Below, in pieces: positions 1-6,905 of a stretch of DNA of 22,790 nt. The stretch's first letter is position 1, and every line of letters begins with the position of its first letter. The notes under the pieces are model-generated. The model was given only the letters and a program-made list of their open reading frames with translations, was not told the DNA's origin and did no database searches. The translations under genes were made by a program, and so were the position numbers. Source of the stretch: a virus; IMG/VR virus record IMGVR_UViG_3300040808_001080, positions 1 to 22,790 of that record; one strand, written 5' to 3'.

Positions 1-388
1 TGTAGTCTCCCTCCGGGTCTATACGATCTAGGGTCATGCCCTCTGGACGCTCCCCCATATCCTCTAAGAAAGCCTCAAAACTCTCTTTCCAGCGATCACA
101 TACAGAGACATGCGAGTAAGAAGATCTAACTTCGCAGCGCCGTATCATCTGTCTCCAAGATGAATACTCAGGCCTTCTACTATTGCCGTGAGTAGTCCAT
201 CTATCAGCACACAAGTCTTTTTTCAGACATCCACAAGACTTGGTCGACTTTACCTGCCGGACTTTAATCTCGTTACCGCAGTCACATTTACATAACCACA
301 ATATCTGTCCATGAGAGTTACGACCGGCTGGCGCAATCGCTACCAGCCGACCATTTCTATACCCGGCGTAATCCTTGAACGCGGGCAT
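1..388 (-). CDS. Zinc-module / HNH-type phage endonuclease-like protein, 3' end cut by window edge
   Basis: An open frame starts at ATG 386-388, three bases after the nrdJ stop, and runs off the left edge without a stop (129 codons visible, beginning MPAFKDYAGYRNGRL). Residues about 30-55 hold a Cys cluster (WLCKCDCGNE then KSCGCLKK) typical of a small zinc module. After it come a SSWRQMIRRC segment and a DRWKESFEAFLEDMG...LDRIDPEGDY segment. This arrangement is characteristic of a widespread phage family annotated as HNH or AP2-like homing endonucleases. The C-terminal half, where catalytic or DNA-binding residues would lie, is outside the window, so activity cannot be judged. Such genes often sit as free-standing insertions beside phage metabolic genes. 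The close spacing suggests co-transcription with nrdJ. Family assignment is by pattern only. Confidence 0.7.
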   Translation of the reverse strand, partial: MPAFKDYAGYRNGRLVAIAPAGRNSHGQILWLCKCDCGNEIKVRQVKSTKSCGCLKKDLCADRWTTHGNSRRPEYSSWRQMIRRCEVRSSYSHVSVCDRWKESFEAFLEDMGERPEGMTLDRIDPEGDY

Positions 389-391
389 CGA

Positions 392-2446
392 CTACCTAAT
401 TGGGCAGGCCCCTGTAAGACATGACGCTTCCAGATCCTCTACGAGAGAGGATACAGAGTCAAAATCTACAGGCTTGAGAGTAGAGACGTATGCTTCGTAC
501 TCTTGTTTTGTTACGACAGATTGAGGGAGATAAGCGTACCCGAGGTCTTCTGCTGTTTTTGTTGGGTCGTTCCGGAAAATGAACGAGACGCCTACATAGC
601 TGTCCCAATTCTCCAAAACCCAATCAATAATCTCGGGTACTTCGTCTACGTCGTACGAAACAGTGATACTAGCGTTATGGTCCACATAATGATCCATGAG
701 AAGCTTGTAGCGGTGCAGCTGATCAACTGCGGTTTCTAGATTGACCTCTTTTCCATCGACAGTGTCGAACTTCACGTCTTCATAGGCGACAGGAAAACAT
801 ACTAGGACGCTGTCAGGCTCAAATGGCTTAGGCTCGATAAGGTAACCAGCGGCAGCAAGAGCCGGTATGACTTCATCATACTTGGAATACGTTACACGGT
901 TGAAGATATACTTTCCCAATGGTCTGTGGAGACCTTCAGTTGTATCAAAGACCTTGCCAACAGTACCATCAGGCTTCACCGTGGTGACCGCCTTCGGACG
1001 CGGCATGCCCAGCTCGTCTGCCATCGAAAAGGCACCGTTACGAGCCGCCAGACGGGCCTCAGTCAACCAGTTGATGATCGTGTTCTCGTCTTTCAGATGG
1101 TCGAACATCTTGACGATACCAGCAGCACCTACACCACACAGACGCAGGAACTCGTTCAGCTCATGCCATGTCTCCTGCAGGATGCCATCCTTGAGGTTCA
1201 CGCATGTCTGGCGGTAGTTCGCACGGGCGATGATCCACAGGACGCGCAGAGCATCCATCATTGGCATCTGCGCCAGCTTGCCCCAATCCGGAGTGACGAG
1301 GTTACAGAACGACTTGTTGCCCAGCAAGATTTCGGCGCAGGGGTTCACACCCTTGAACCATGCCGCCCGCTTGTATGCAGCCTGACCGTTGATGAAGCCC
1401 GGTTCCGAGCCACCAGCTGCCACGATCTTGTCGAAGATGTTAGTCAGCTCTTCCTTCGTGGGCTTGCGCCAGAACACGATGGAGTTGTTCGACTGCTGAC
1501 GGTGGAAACGCTGAGAGGCTCCCGGAGTACCTTCCGGAACCTTGTTCCCGGCTTCGTCATACCACTCCCAGAAGTCCTTCTTCGCCCCAATGAAGTCGTC
1601 GATTTCAGGGTTCTCTGCGTCCATCATGGCAATCTCTGCCGACCGACGAGAAGACAGGGTTGTCCCGAGCCAGTTCAGGATGTCCTGAATGTCCATCGCC
1701 GTCAGGAGCTTACCTGCCCGCTTGTTCAGGATCTTACAGAGTTCAGTCATGGCAACGGAAATGGTCTCGTCCCCGGAGCTGATCCAGCCGTAGCCCTTGA
1801 GACGCATGCCTGCAGCCCGGACTTCGGAGAAGTCGATCACGATCTTCTTGACGGACGCTTTCAGAGCCAGCAGCTTACCGGGGAGCTTTGCCCACGCCTC
1901 TGCACTGTCTCCCACAGAGATATAGAAGGTGTCCCCGCGTACCTCTGCGAAGTTCTCTTCGAAGCCTTTTGGATCGCCCAGAACCTTCTGAGACCGGATC
2001 ACCTCGACTTCTACCGGCGAAGTGAACCCAGACAGGATACCCGGAACAGCCTTGAAGCCGACACCACAGCCCTGCAGGAGCAGCCAGAAACAGTCCACGA
2101 CGTCATGGACAGTCTCAACCAGAGCGAACGAACAATTGAACTGAGACGCCTCACGATGCTTGGCTACATCCGTGCCGCCCAGCCACAGAGTACGGCCAGA
2201 AGGAGTACCGACTCGCATCAGCATGATCTGACGCAGCTCTTCCAGCTCGTCGAGTTCTGCATTGGTCAGGTCCGCACCCTTGGCACGTTCCCAGAGCCAT
2301 TTCTGGTGGTTAATCACACGATCAACGGTTTCCGGCCATGTCTCAAACTGAGTGGCCGCATCATCGATAGGTCGGTTGTAGGTGCGTCGGGTGATCAGCT
2401 CTGCTCGAGCAGACGGAGTCGTATTGGGGTACTTGTTTGACAGCAT
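392..2446 (-). CDS. nrdJ: Class II ribonucleotide reductase, adenosylcobalamin-dependent
   Basis: 684 aa, close to the monomeric Lactobacillus-type ribonucleoside triphosphate reductase. It reduces ribonucleotides to deoxyribonucleotides with a B12 radical and no separate radical subunit. Visible active-site residues match that family: Cys105 in QFNCSFA (reductive disulfide partner), Asn368-Pro-Cys370-Ala-Glu372 (thiyl radical Cys and catalytic Asn and Glu), Cys381 in SFCNL, and the C-terminal redox pair Cys676 and Cys681 in CLTGAC. All key residues are present, so the enzyme should be active if the host supplies cobalamin. The ATG at 2444-2446 is preceded by a modest GAGG Shine-Dalgarno. A strong terminator lies only about 31 bases upstream of this start, so expression may depend on read-through. 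It fits with ThyX and the MazG-like protein as the phage dNTP supply. Confidence 0.95.
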   Translation of the reverse strand: MLSNKYPNTTPSARAELITRRTYNRPIDDAATQFETWPETVDRVINHQKWLWERAKGADLTNAELDELEELRQIMLMRVGTPSGRTLWLGGTDVAKHREASQFNCSFALVETVHDVVDCFWLLLQGCGVGFKAVPGILSGFTSPVEVEVIRSQKVLGDPKGFEENFAEVRGDTFYISVGDSAEAWAKLPGKLLALKASVKKIVIDFSEVRAAGMRLKGYGWISSGDETISVAMTELCKILNKRAGKLLTAMDIQDILNWLGTTLSSRRSAEIAMMDAENPEIDDFIGAKKDFWEWYDEAGNKVPEGTPGASQRFHRQQSNNSIVFWRKPTKEELTNIFDKIVAAGGSEPGFINGQAAYKRAAWFKGVNPCAEILLGNKSFCNLVTPDWGKLAQMPMMDALRVLWIIARANYRQTCVNLKDGILQETWHELNEFLRLCGVGAAGIVKMFDHLKDENTIINWLTEARLAARNGAFSMADELGMPRPKAVTTVKPDGTVGKVFDTTEGLHRPLGKYIFNRVTYSKYDEVIPALAAAGYLIEPKPFEPDSVLVCFPVAYEDVKFDTVDGKEVNLETAVDQLHRYKLLMDHYVDHNASITVSYDVDEVPEIIDWVLENWDSYVGVSFIFRNDPTKTAEDLGYAYLPQSVVTKQEYEAYVSTLKPVDFDSVSSLVEDLEASCLTGACPIR

Positions 2447-2477
2447 TCAAGCCTCATTTTTGTTGGGGTTTGGGGGT

Positions 2478-2503
2478 AAAAAAGGCCCGCACAAAGGCGG
2501 GCC
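2478..2503 (-). terminator. Rho-independent terminator upstream of nrdJ
   Basis: On the minus strand a 7-bp GGCCCGC/GCGGGCC stem with a 6-base loop is followed by six T. It lies after the gene ending at 2533 and only about 31 bases before the nrdJ start, which leaves little room for a complete promoter between them. Confidence 0.85.
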
Positions 2504-2532
2504 AAGCAGGACTCAGGGAGGAGAAAGTCCTG

Positions 2533-2859
2533 CTATTTCTGGGTTCGTGTCTCAGAGATTTTGTCGTATTGTGTCACGAACGACTGGGCTGCGTTGCGCA
2601 GTTTCTGGCCATCTTTCTCAACAGCACGGGAAAGCTCTACCCACCGATTGATAGTCAGGCGAAGCTCTTCCTGTGCAGCCTCTGTGGCCTCCTCTACGGT
2701 GGCCTCGTGGGTGTTGACGATTGCCTGCAGCCGGTCGATTTCTTGGACTGCTTCACGGAGTAGGAAGATAGCCTCCCGCTCCTCTTTCGTTACGATCCAA
2801 TCCCCGGCCACAACATAGCGACCGGTGATTTTCTCTGCTATAGGGTTACGTTCTGTCAT
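2533..2859 (-). CDS. Hypothetical coiled-coil protein, 108 aa
   Basis: Not recognised. After a short N-terminal part (MTERNPIAEKITG) most of the protein is predicted helical and charged, with long Glu/Ala/Gln-rich stretches (about residues 25-85) suggesting a coiled coil. There are no Cys residues, membrane segments or catalytic motifs. The start ATG overlaps the stop of the preceding small gene in a TAATG arrangement, so translation is probably coupled. It is the last gene of the unit that begins at the promoter near 3600 and ends at the terminator at 2478-2503. A structural or regulatory accessory role is possible but unsupported. Confidence 0.7.
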   Translation of the reverse strand: MTERNPIAEKITGRYVVAGDWIVTKEEREAIFLLREAVQEIDRLQAIVNTHEATVEEATEAAQEELRLTINRWVELSRAVEKDGQKLRNAAQSFVTQYDKISETRTQK

Positions 2860-3020
2860 TATCTGAACCTGTTGTTGATGCCTTCTGGGCCGAAGAAGTC
2901 GTCGGCCTCCAGATCGAGAAGGGGTTGCTGGAGTTCTTCAACCAGACGCTCCAGCATTTCCTCGTCCATGTTCTCGACCGCGATACGAAAATCTTCCGGA
3001 TCGATGGTCAGGGCCTTCAT
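2859..3020 (-). CDS. Small acidic hypothetical protein, 53 aa
   Basis: A 53-residue frame (begins MKALTIDPEDFRIAVENMDE, ends NNRFR) fits exactly between its neighbours. Its ATG overlaps the upstream stop as ATGA, and its TAA overlaps the next start as TAATG. The protein is acidic and mostly helical in composition. No family is recognised. The tight double coupling is the main evidence that it is real, because the gene is too short to be convincing alone. Confidence 0.7.
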   Translation of the reverse strand: MKALTIDPEDFRIAVENMDEEMLERLVEELQQPLLDLEADDFFGPEGINNRFR

Positions 3021-3526
3021 GCCACCAGATCCTCCAACTTGGCTTCCTCGTAGTTGGGGCCTTTGAGAACCTTGCCGTCTTCACGACGGATCGGTCTCCC
3101 GTCCTCACCCAGCTTCGACATGTTGGAGACATGCACACGATAGAACGCCTTCTGCATGGTCTCGTAGTCGAACGGGATGTCGGTGCGACCGGCCAATTCT
3201 GTGATAGCCTTGTCCGTGGCCATGATACGCTGACCGAGGTCGCTGTCTGGGCTTACCAGAGCCTCGAAATGAGGGACCAGAACTGCGTTCATGCCCACCA
3301 GAACATAGCGAAGGTCGGCAATCTCTTTCAGCAGAGCGGCCTTGTTTTCCGTGGTCTTGTCGGCCAGATAGGCGTCGAGAGCCTCAATCACCTCGGCATG
3401 CTCTTCTTCGATCAAGGTGATCCAAAGAGCGGGGTCCAGAGACGCCTCAAATGTGGACATAAATTCCACCATCAGGGTTCCCTCGAATTCCCGCGCCGGG
3501 GCAGAAATAAACGTCTTGATATCCAT
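3017..3526 (-). CDS. MazG-like / PRA-PH-type nucleoside triphosphate pyrophosphohydrolase
   Basis: 169 aa. Residues 38-75 carry the metal-binding pattern of the all-alpha NTP pyrophosphatase superfamily: Glu41-Glu42-x-x-Glu45, then Glu68-x-x-Asp71 in KEIADLRYVL. The C-terminal part, with VHVSNMSKLGEDGRP and REDGKVLKGPNY, is the typical phage version of the PRA-PH/MazG-like family. These enzymes hydrolyse NTPs or dNTPs to monophosphates and PPi. In phages they are thought to adjust the nucleotide pool or alarmone levels. The gene is first in its unit, preceded by a putative promoter with operator-like inverted repeats and by a copy of the repeated CCTAACAGACC leader, with AGGA as Shine-Dalgarno. 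Its stop overlaps the next start (ATGA). Confidence 0.85.
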   Translation of the reverse strand: MDIKTFISAPAREFEGTLMVEFMSTFEASLDPALWITLIEEEHAEVIEALDAYLADKTTENKAALLKEIADLRYVLVGMNAVLVPHFEALVSPDSDLGQRIMATDKAITELAGRTDIPFDYETMQKAFYRVHVSNMSKLGEDGRPIRREDGKVLKGPNYEEAKLEDLVA

Positions 3527-3541
3527 GTTATATCCTGTTTT

Positions 3542-3552
3542 GGTCTGTTAGG
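3542..3552 (-). repeat. Start-associated leader repeat, copy 1
   Basis: The minus strand reads CCTAACAGACC followed by AAAACAGGA and, after six bases, the ATG of the MazG-like gene. The ACCAAAACAGGA part (3533-3544) recurs upstream of the secreted-protein gene at 13890-13901. Confidence 0.75.
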
Positions 3553-3560
3553 GTAGTCGT

Positions 3561-3610
3561 TAAGGTAACAACGTATGAGCGTTCTACCCCATCGCTGTTA
3601 CCTTAGTCAA
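3561..3610 (-). promoter_or_regulatory. Putative sigma70 promoter with inverted operator pair
   Basis: On the minus strand TTGACT (3605-3610) is followed at 17-18 bases by GTAGAA or TAGAAC (3581-3587). TAAGGTAACA at 3561-3570 and its exact inverse TGTTACCTTA at 3596-3605 form a 10-bp inverted repeat about three helical turns apart, flanking the -10 region. One arm overlaps the -35 box. This suggests control by a dimeric DNA-binding protein. The -10 match is moderate. Confidence 0.55.
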
Positions 3611-3622
3611 GCACTTTCTGGC

Positions 3623-4096
3623 TTAGATATGCTCCCCCCTGTGATACTGCTCGATCAGGCGTTCAGCAAAAAATTTAATTTTGTTCAGGTCGTAGAGGAG
3701 GTCTACACCCTCCTTTTCACCCAGCCTGTAGCAGGCCTTGAAGATGTTGCCACGGTTGAACGACATGCCTTTGTGGTCGATCAGGTGACCTAGCTCTTTG
3801 GCGTGGTCGGGGAGCTTGTAATAGTCCGAGCTGGAGCCATCCGAGGCGATCTTACCTTTGGATCGATCCGAGGGAGCCTCAGCCTTAACCCGCTTGAATT
3901 CTGATATCGACGTCGTCTGACCTACGCCCTTATCACAAGGGATGTAGAGGTTACCTCTTTGGTTCTTCTGTACAATGTAGGCCCTTCCTCTCGTGAAGGT
4001 GCTAGTTTTGGCCGACCACACACATTCCAATTTATCCCCTTCACGGCAGAGGGGCAGTATATCTTGAAGAGTTTCACCAGACACCAGTACAGACAT
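3623..4096 (-). CDS. DUF3310-like protein, 157 aa
   Basis: The C-terminal half (about residues 88-150: SSDYYKLPDHAKELGHLIDH, MSFNRGNIFKACYRLGEK, DLLYDLNKIKFFAERLI) resembles DUF3310, a small helical domain found in many phage replication regions. It is sometimes annotated as a nucleotide kinase, without firm biochemical support. The N-terminal half (residues 1-65) is a separate, possibly beta-rich region (KLECVWSAKTSTFTRGRAYIVQKN), followed by a Ser/Lys-rich linker. The start overlaps the upstream stop as TGATG. It is the last gene of the nuclease unit. After its stop come only a few bases before the divergent-looking operator region at 3561-3610, and no terminator hairpin is obvious. Confidence 0.7.
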   Translation of the reverse strand: MSVLVSGETLQDILPLCREGDKLECVWSAKTSTFTRGRAYIVQKNQRGNLYIPCDKGVGQTTSISEFKRVKAEAPSDRSKGKIASDGSSSDYYKLPDHAKELGHLIDHKGMSFNRGNIFKACYRLGEKEGVDLLYDLNKIKFFAERLIEQYHRGEHI

Positions 4097-4431
4097 CAGT
4101 TCGGTCTCCCTTTGAATGTAACCACGTTCTCCAGATCGACCTCCTCTGGCTTTACCTGCTCTCCCTGTCCTTTAGGGTTAGAATACATCGTGTCGTAGAT
4201 GTTTTTCAGCTGATTAAACTCCATCCGAGCTTCTACAGCCTCGTTCGCAATCTCTTGGGGGTCGGACCCCAGAAGAACCAAACCCTCACGAAGGGCATGG
4301 AAGAACGGCAGCTCGTCGTCCGGTACACCGTCCATGTTGAAGGCGATACGAGACTGGAGATTGCCATCCTCCGTACGCACGATGGTCAGACTAATCTGTC
4401 CGGGATCTGGGTATTTCATGTCTTTGGTCAT
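4096..4431 (-). CDS. Hypothetical protein, 111 aa
   Basis: Not recognised. A longer in-frame ORF exists upstream but would overlap almost half of the neighbouring nuclease gene. The ATG at 4429-4431 gives an ATGA overlap with that gene's stop, so the shorter protein (starting MTKDMKYPDPGQISL) is chosen. The first 40 residues look like beta strands (ISLTIVRTEDGNLQSRIAF), followed by helices (PFFHALREGLVLLG, EIANEAVEARMEFNQL). It sits between a resolvase-like nuclease and a DUF3310-like gene, so a replication or recombination accessory role is possible but only by context. Confidence 0.7.
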   Translation of the reverse strand: MTKDMKYPDPGQISLTIVRTEDGNLQSRIAFNMDGVPDDELPFFHALREGLVLLGSDPQEIANEAVEARMEFNQLKNIYDTMYSNPKGQGEQVKPEEVDLENVVTFKGRPN

Positions 4432-4781
4432 GTTAGGCGTCCTTTCATCAGGTCTAGAAAATACTCTGCGTCGATCACTGCGAGGGGCTTCTTCCTGTCG
4501 CCTTTGATAAACAGGACAGGCTCCATACCCTTCGGAGCGTTGGTCGTCGCTTGGTCGTAATCGTTGTAGAGGGCGAAACTCTTGCGGGCCTTGCACTCTA
4601 CACTGATCGGGATCAGTTGGCGGGCAGCGGGAGAGAGCTTTATGTCTTCTCCAGATTCACCCATAATCGCACAGGTCACGTCCCCCTGCTCCAGAGAGGG
4701 GAAGCACTTGTAGATGGTGTCTCTTACCCAATCCTGAAGGCGTCTAGCCTTGGCTTTAGCAGAAGAGGTTTTAATCGGCAT
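4428..4781 (-). CDS. PD-(D/E)XK endonuclease, probable Holliday-junction-resolvase-like
   Basis: 117 aa. The N-terminus (AKARRLQDWVRDTIYKCFPS) followed by Gly-Glu45-Asp46-Ile-Lys-Leu-Ser and Val-Glu62-Cys-Lys64 is the signature of a common small phage nuclease family. Its core is Glu/Asp plus ExK of the PD-(D/E)XK fold, related in design to T7 endonuclease I and other junction-resolving enzymes. The conserved end YDQATTNAPKGMEPVLFIKG also fits. It probably cuts branched DNA during replication or recombination in the cytoplasm. The start overlaps the upstream Fe-S nuclease by 11 bases and the stop overlaps the next start as ATGA. The exact substrate is inferred, not shown. Confidence 0.75.
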   Translation of the reverse strand: MPIKTSSAKAKARRLQDWVRDTIYKCFPSLEQGDVTCAIMGESGEDIKLSPAARQLIPISVECKARKSFALYNDYDQATTNAPKGMEPVLFIKGDRKKPLAVIDAEYFLDLMKGRLT

Positions 4782-5664
4782 CTTCCACCTCCATTTCCGG
4801 GTGCTTCAAATACCAATTACGGGCGGGGTTCTTCGCCTTGCTACCGGGCTGGGGCAGGAACTTTGCCTCGGGCCAGCAGCGGTGCTTGTGGTCGCAGAAA
4901 CCACACTGATTAGGGATCTTCACAGCCCCTGTCGGCTTCCGGTAGTAGGTCTCGACCACAGGTTCGAACCGGCGCATGAACGGTAGATTGTCACGGAGAG
5001 TCATGACCGTATTCTCACGCTCCTGACGGATACGGGCTTTGTCTTCTTCCGAACCTTCGAAAGACACAAACTCCCATTCCCCCGTGGACTTGTTGATAAC
5101 TACCCAGCCACCGGGTTCCTTGTCTTGAGCGTCAGAGTAGCCCATGATCTGACCGATGTAGCCAAAGCTGTCGTCCTCGGCCAAACCTGCGTAGCCCTTC
5201 ATCCACTTATTGGTGAAACCCCACGGGCTGGTCGATTTGATATCCCAAACCTTCCGGTCAATATCGATATCACTCTCGCCCTTGATCTTCTCACCGGCCA
5301 CGTCCAGCTCAACCTTATCCCCGTCAGATGTGACGTTGATTCCGGCGATCTTCATCACGAACCGGCTGATTACTTCTACCGAGTCACCGATCACCATCCG
5401 CATGACGTGGTTGTACGGCATACGGGGTCTGGCTTCCCCTGCCTCCAGAAGGGCTTTCTCCTGCTGTAGCTGACACAGTGGGCGACCAATATTGGACATG
5501 CGGACACGGAACTTGTCGTTATTTTCTCGGGGAACGAATTGCTTCCGAAGAGCGTCCTTGAACTGCTCACCGGCTTCCTCGATCCACGCTTCGTCGAAGT
5601 CCACAGGCTCATTGTTGGAGACCTTGTCCAACACCTGAAAGACTTGGAGCTTCATTAAATTCAT
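4771..5664 (-). CDS. Cas4/AddB-like PD-(D/E)XK exonuclease with probable Fe-S cluster
   Basis: 297 aa from ATG 5662-5664. An earlier in-frame start at 5700 lies inside the upstream terminator, and GAGGT sits four bases before the chosen ATG. The nuclease core is visible: GDSVE near residue 93, Ser-Asp132-Ile-Asp134, then Trp-Asp141-Ile-Lys143-Ser (the D/E-x-K pair), then Gln172-x3-Tyr176 as in the RecB-type QxxxY motif. One Cys at 64 and three at 254, 257 and 263 (NQCGFCDHKHRCWP) match the split Cys arrangement that holds a 4Fe-4S cluster in Cas4 and AddB. The protein probably resects DNA ends for phage recombination or host DNA degradation. It heads a four-gene unit with the resolvase-like nuclease. 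Confidence 0.8.
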   Translation of the reverse strand: MNLMKLQVFQVLDKVSNNEPVDFDEAWIEEAGEQFKDALRKQFVPRENNDKFRVRMSNIGRPLCQLQQEKALLEAGEARPRMPYNHVMRMVIGDSVEVISRFVMKIAGINVTSDGDKVELDVAGEKIKGESDIDIDRKVWDIKSTSPWGFTNKWMKGYAGLAEDDSFGYIGQIMGYSDAQDKEPGGWVVINKSTGEWEFVSFEGSEEDKARIRQERENTVMTLRDNLPFMRRFEPVVETYYRKPTGAVKIPNQCGFCDHKHRCWPEAKFLPQPGSKAKNPARNWYLKHPEMEVEDAD

Positions 5665-5683
5665 ACGTACCTCAACTTGGAAC

Positions 5684-5711
5684 AAAAAAGGGGGACACAA
5701 AGGCCCCCCTT
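5684..5711 (-). terminator. Rho-independent terminator after the putative ssDNA-binding gene
   Basis: The minus strand forms an AAGGGGG/CCCCCTT stem followed by a T run. It lies 20 bases after the upstream gene's stop and only about 20 bases before the start of the Fe-S nuclease gene, with no clear promoter between. It may therefore act as a partial terminator. Confidence 0.8.
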
Positions 5712-5730
5712 GGTTTGGACAGACCCCGGA

Positions 5731-6579
5731 TTAGGCGGCGTCTTCGAAGTCAGCGTCCAAGTTGCTGTCGCCGTAGTCGATACTGTCGTAGACGTCTGCG
5801 TCACCGTTTTTACGGGCCAGCGCCTTCTTGTAAGCTTCTTCGACCTTGGCGTTGTCGGCCTCGACCATAGCTGTGAAGTGCTTGATGGTCTCGAATGTGG
5901 GAACATCAACCGGTGCCGGTGCCGAGAAGTCAGCTGCGAACTGGATAATGTAGTAAACTACAGAACCGTTCTTCTCACGCTTCGGGGACAGATCGATCCA
6001 ATAGTCCCAGACCATCCGACCATTCGGCAGAGCCTTCATGTACTGCTCTTCGAACGGCATGAAGTTCGAACCCTTGAGACGAAGAACGCAGGGGACGTTC
6101 TCGACCGTCACCTTCTCGCCGTCCTTGGTTTCACCTTCATACGAGACGATGCCGCGAACGAGACGAGAGCAAGTAATGTCCTCGTACTTCTTCTTGGCCT
6201 CTTCCGGCATGTTCTTCCATTCCTGACCGCCCGGTCGACCGCAACGGATAGTGCCATTTGTGTCCCGGAATTCCTGCTGGAACGAGGTGTTCTGCAAGGT
6301 GCGAGAGACCATCTTGTTCTCTTTACCATCGTAGTGCGTGTACTGCAGGTGATGGGTCAGAGGACGGAACCGGACGTTCTTGGCGTAAACCGTCACATCC
6401 TGATCGGTGACGAAGAAGCTTCCGCGAGGGAGGGTTGTGCCGTCCGCGTCTTCATCTTCCATGTTGACCTTAAGCTGCGGAACGCGAGGACCGCTGTTTG
6501 CGGTCGGGTCGGCACCTGCTGCGCCTGCGAGTGCTGCCAGTTCTGCTGCGTTTACAACTGCTACTTCTGTGCTTGTCAT
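5731..6579 (-). CDS. Putative phage single-stranded DNA-binding protein, 282 aa
   Basis: The ATG at 6577-6579 (MTSTEVAVVN) follows GGAG and lies downstream of the promoter at 6608-6636. The longer frame back to 6639 would begin within the promoter and is rejected. An Ala-rich N-terminus leads into a folded middle with beta-like segments (PRGSFFVTDQDVTVYAKNVRF, VENVPCVLRLKGSNF, YWIDLSPK). The last 35 residues are strongly acidic (DADVYDSIDYGDSNLDADFE). An acidic C-terminal tail is typical of phage ssDNA-binding proteins such as T7 gp2.5 and T4 gp32. The position just before a nuclease and a resolvase recalls T7 gene 2.5-3 order. The family is not firmly recognised, so the function is an inference. 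A strong dedicated promoter fits a protein needed in large amounts. Confidence 0.5.
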   Translation of the reverse strand: MTSTEVAVVNAAELAALAGAAGADPTANSGPRVPQLKVNMEDEDADGTTLPRGSFFVTDQDVTVYAKNVRFRPLTHHLQYTHYDGKENKMVSRTLQNTSFQQEFRDTNGTIRCGRPGGQEWKNMPEEAKKKYEDITCSRLVRGIVSYEGETKDGEKVTVENVPCVLRLKGSNFMPFEEQYMKALPNGRMVWDYWIDLSPKREKNGSVVYYIIQFAADFSAPAPVDVPTFETIKHFTAMVEADNAKVEEAYKKALARKNGDADVYDSIDYGDSNLDADFEDAA

Positions 6580-6607
6580 GGGTACTCCACGTTGAAATTG
6601 TCTGACC

Positions 6608-6636
6608 ATATTACCGTCACTAAGGTAACTTGTCAA
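6608..6636 (-). promoter_or_regulatory. Strong sigma70-type promoter with operator-like element
   Basis: The minus strand has TTGACA (6631-6636), a 17-base spacer and TAATAT (6608-6613), close to consensus. The spacer holds GTTACCTTA (plus strand TAAGGTAAC at 6621-6629), and TTACC/GGTAA form an inverted repeat (6611-6628). The stop codon of the upstream gene (6633-6635) lies inside the -35 box. It drives the putative ssDNA-binding gene. Confidence 0.8.
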
Positions 6637-6905
6637 CACTTTGTTCCGGTCGTTTCACTGTTTGTTCTCATGATTTCTAGACGCACGGGGACGATCCGGT
6701 ATCCTCTGTCGTGCCAATGCTGGATGATGCGGGATCGTTCGAGCTTCGGGACGTTCCTAGGGCCGAACTGGCAGTGCCTATGCCATGCCTCTGCAGGTGT
6801 CCTGCCAAGGGTGCGATATGCACTGTCCAGCTCGATTAAGTCCCGGTTGGTTCCATCCCACGGAGATATTGGTGGGACGACAGCGTACCCGGACATAGAG
6901 GCCAT
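6633..6905 (-). CDS. Hypothetical protein, 90 aa
   Basis: Not recognised. It starts at ATG 6903-6905, overlapping the upstream stop as TGATG, and ends inside the -35 box of the next promoter. The C-terminal half is basic and rich in His and Arg (AWHRHCQFGPRNVPKLERSR, HWHDRGYRIVPVRLEIMRTN), with Cys residues at 50 and 90, too few for a clear zinc site. The middle segment RTLGRTPAEAWHRHC suggests a helix-turn-helix-like pair of helices, but this is weak. It is the last gene of the polymerase cluster. Confidence 0.6.
   Translation of the reverse strand: MASMSGYAVVPPISPWDGTNRDLIELDSAYRTLGRTPAEAWHRHCQFGPRNVPKLERSRIIQHWHDRGYRIVPVRLEIMRTNSETTGTKC

Noticed and set aside
926-2440. 504-aa plus-strand ORF opposite nrdJ
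   Set aside because: It is the antisense of a clear class II reductase. Its translation has no recognisable domain and no ribosome site or promoter.
4432-4596. N-terminal extension of the 111-aa gene
   Set aside because: It would overlap the resolvase-like gene in another frame with low-complexity Arg/Gln-rich sequence. The ATGA-coupled start at 4431 fits better.
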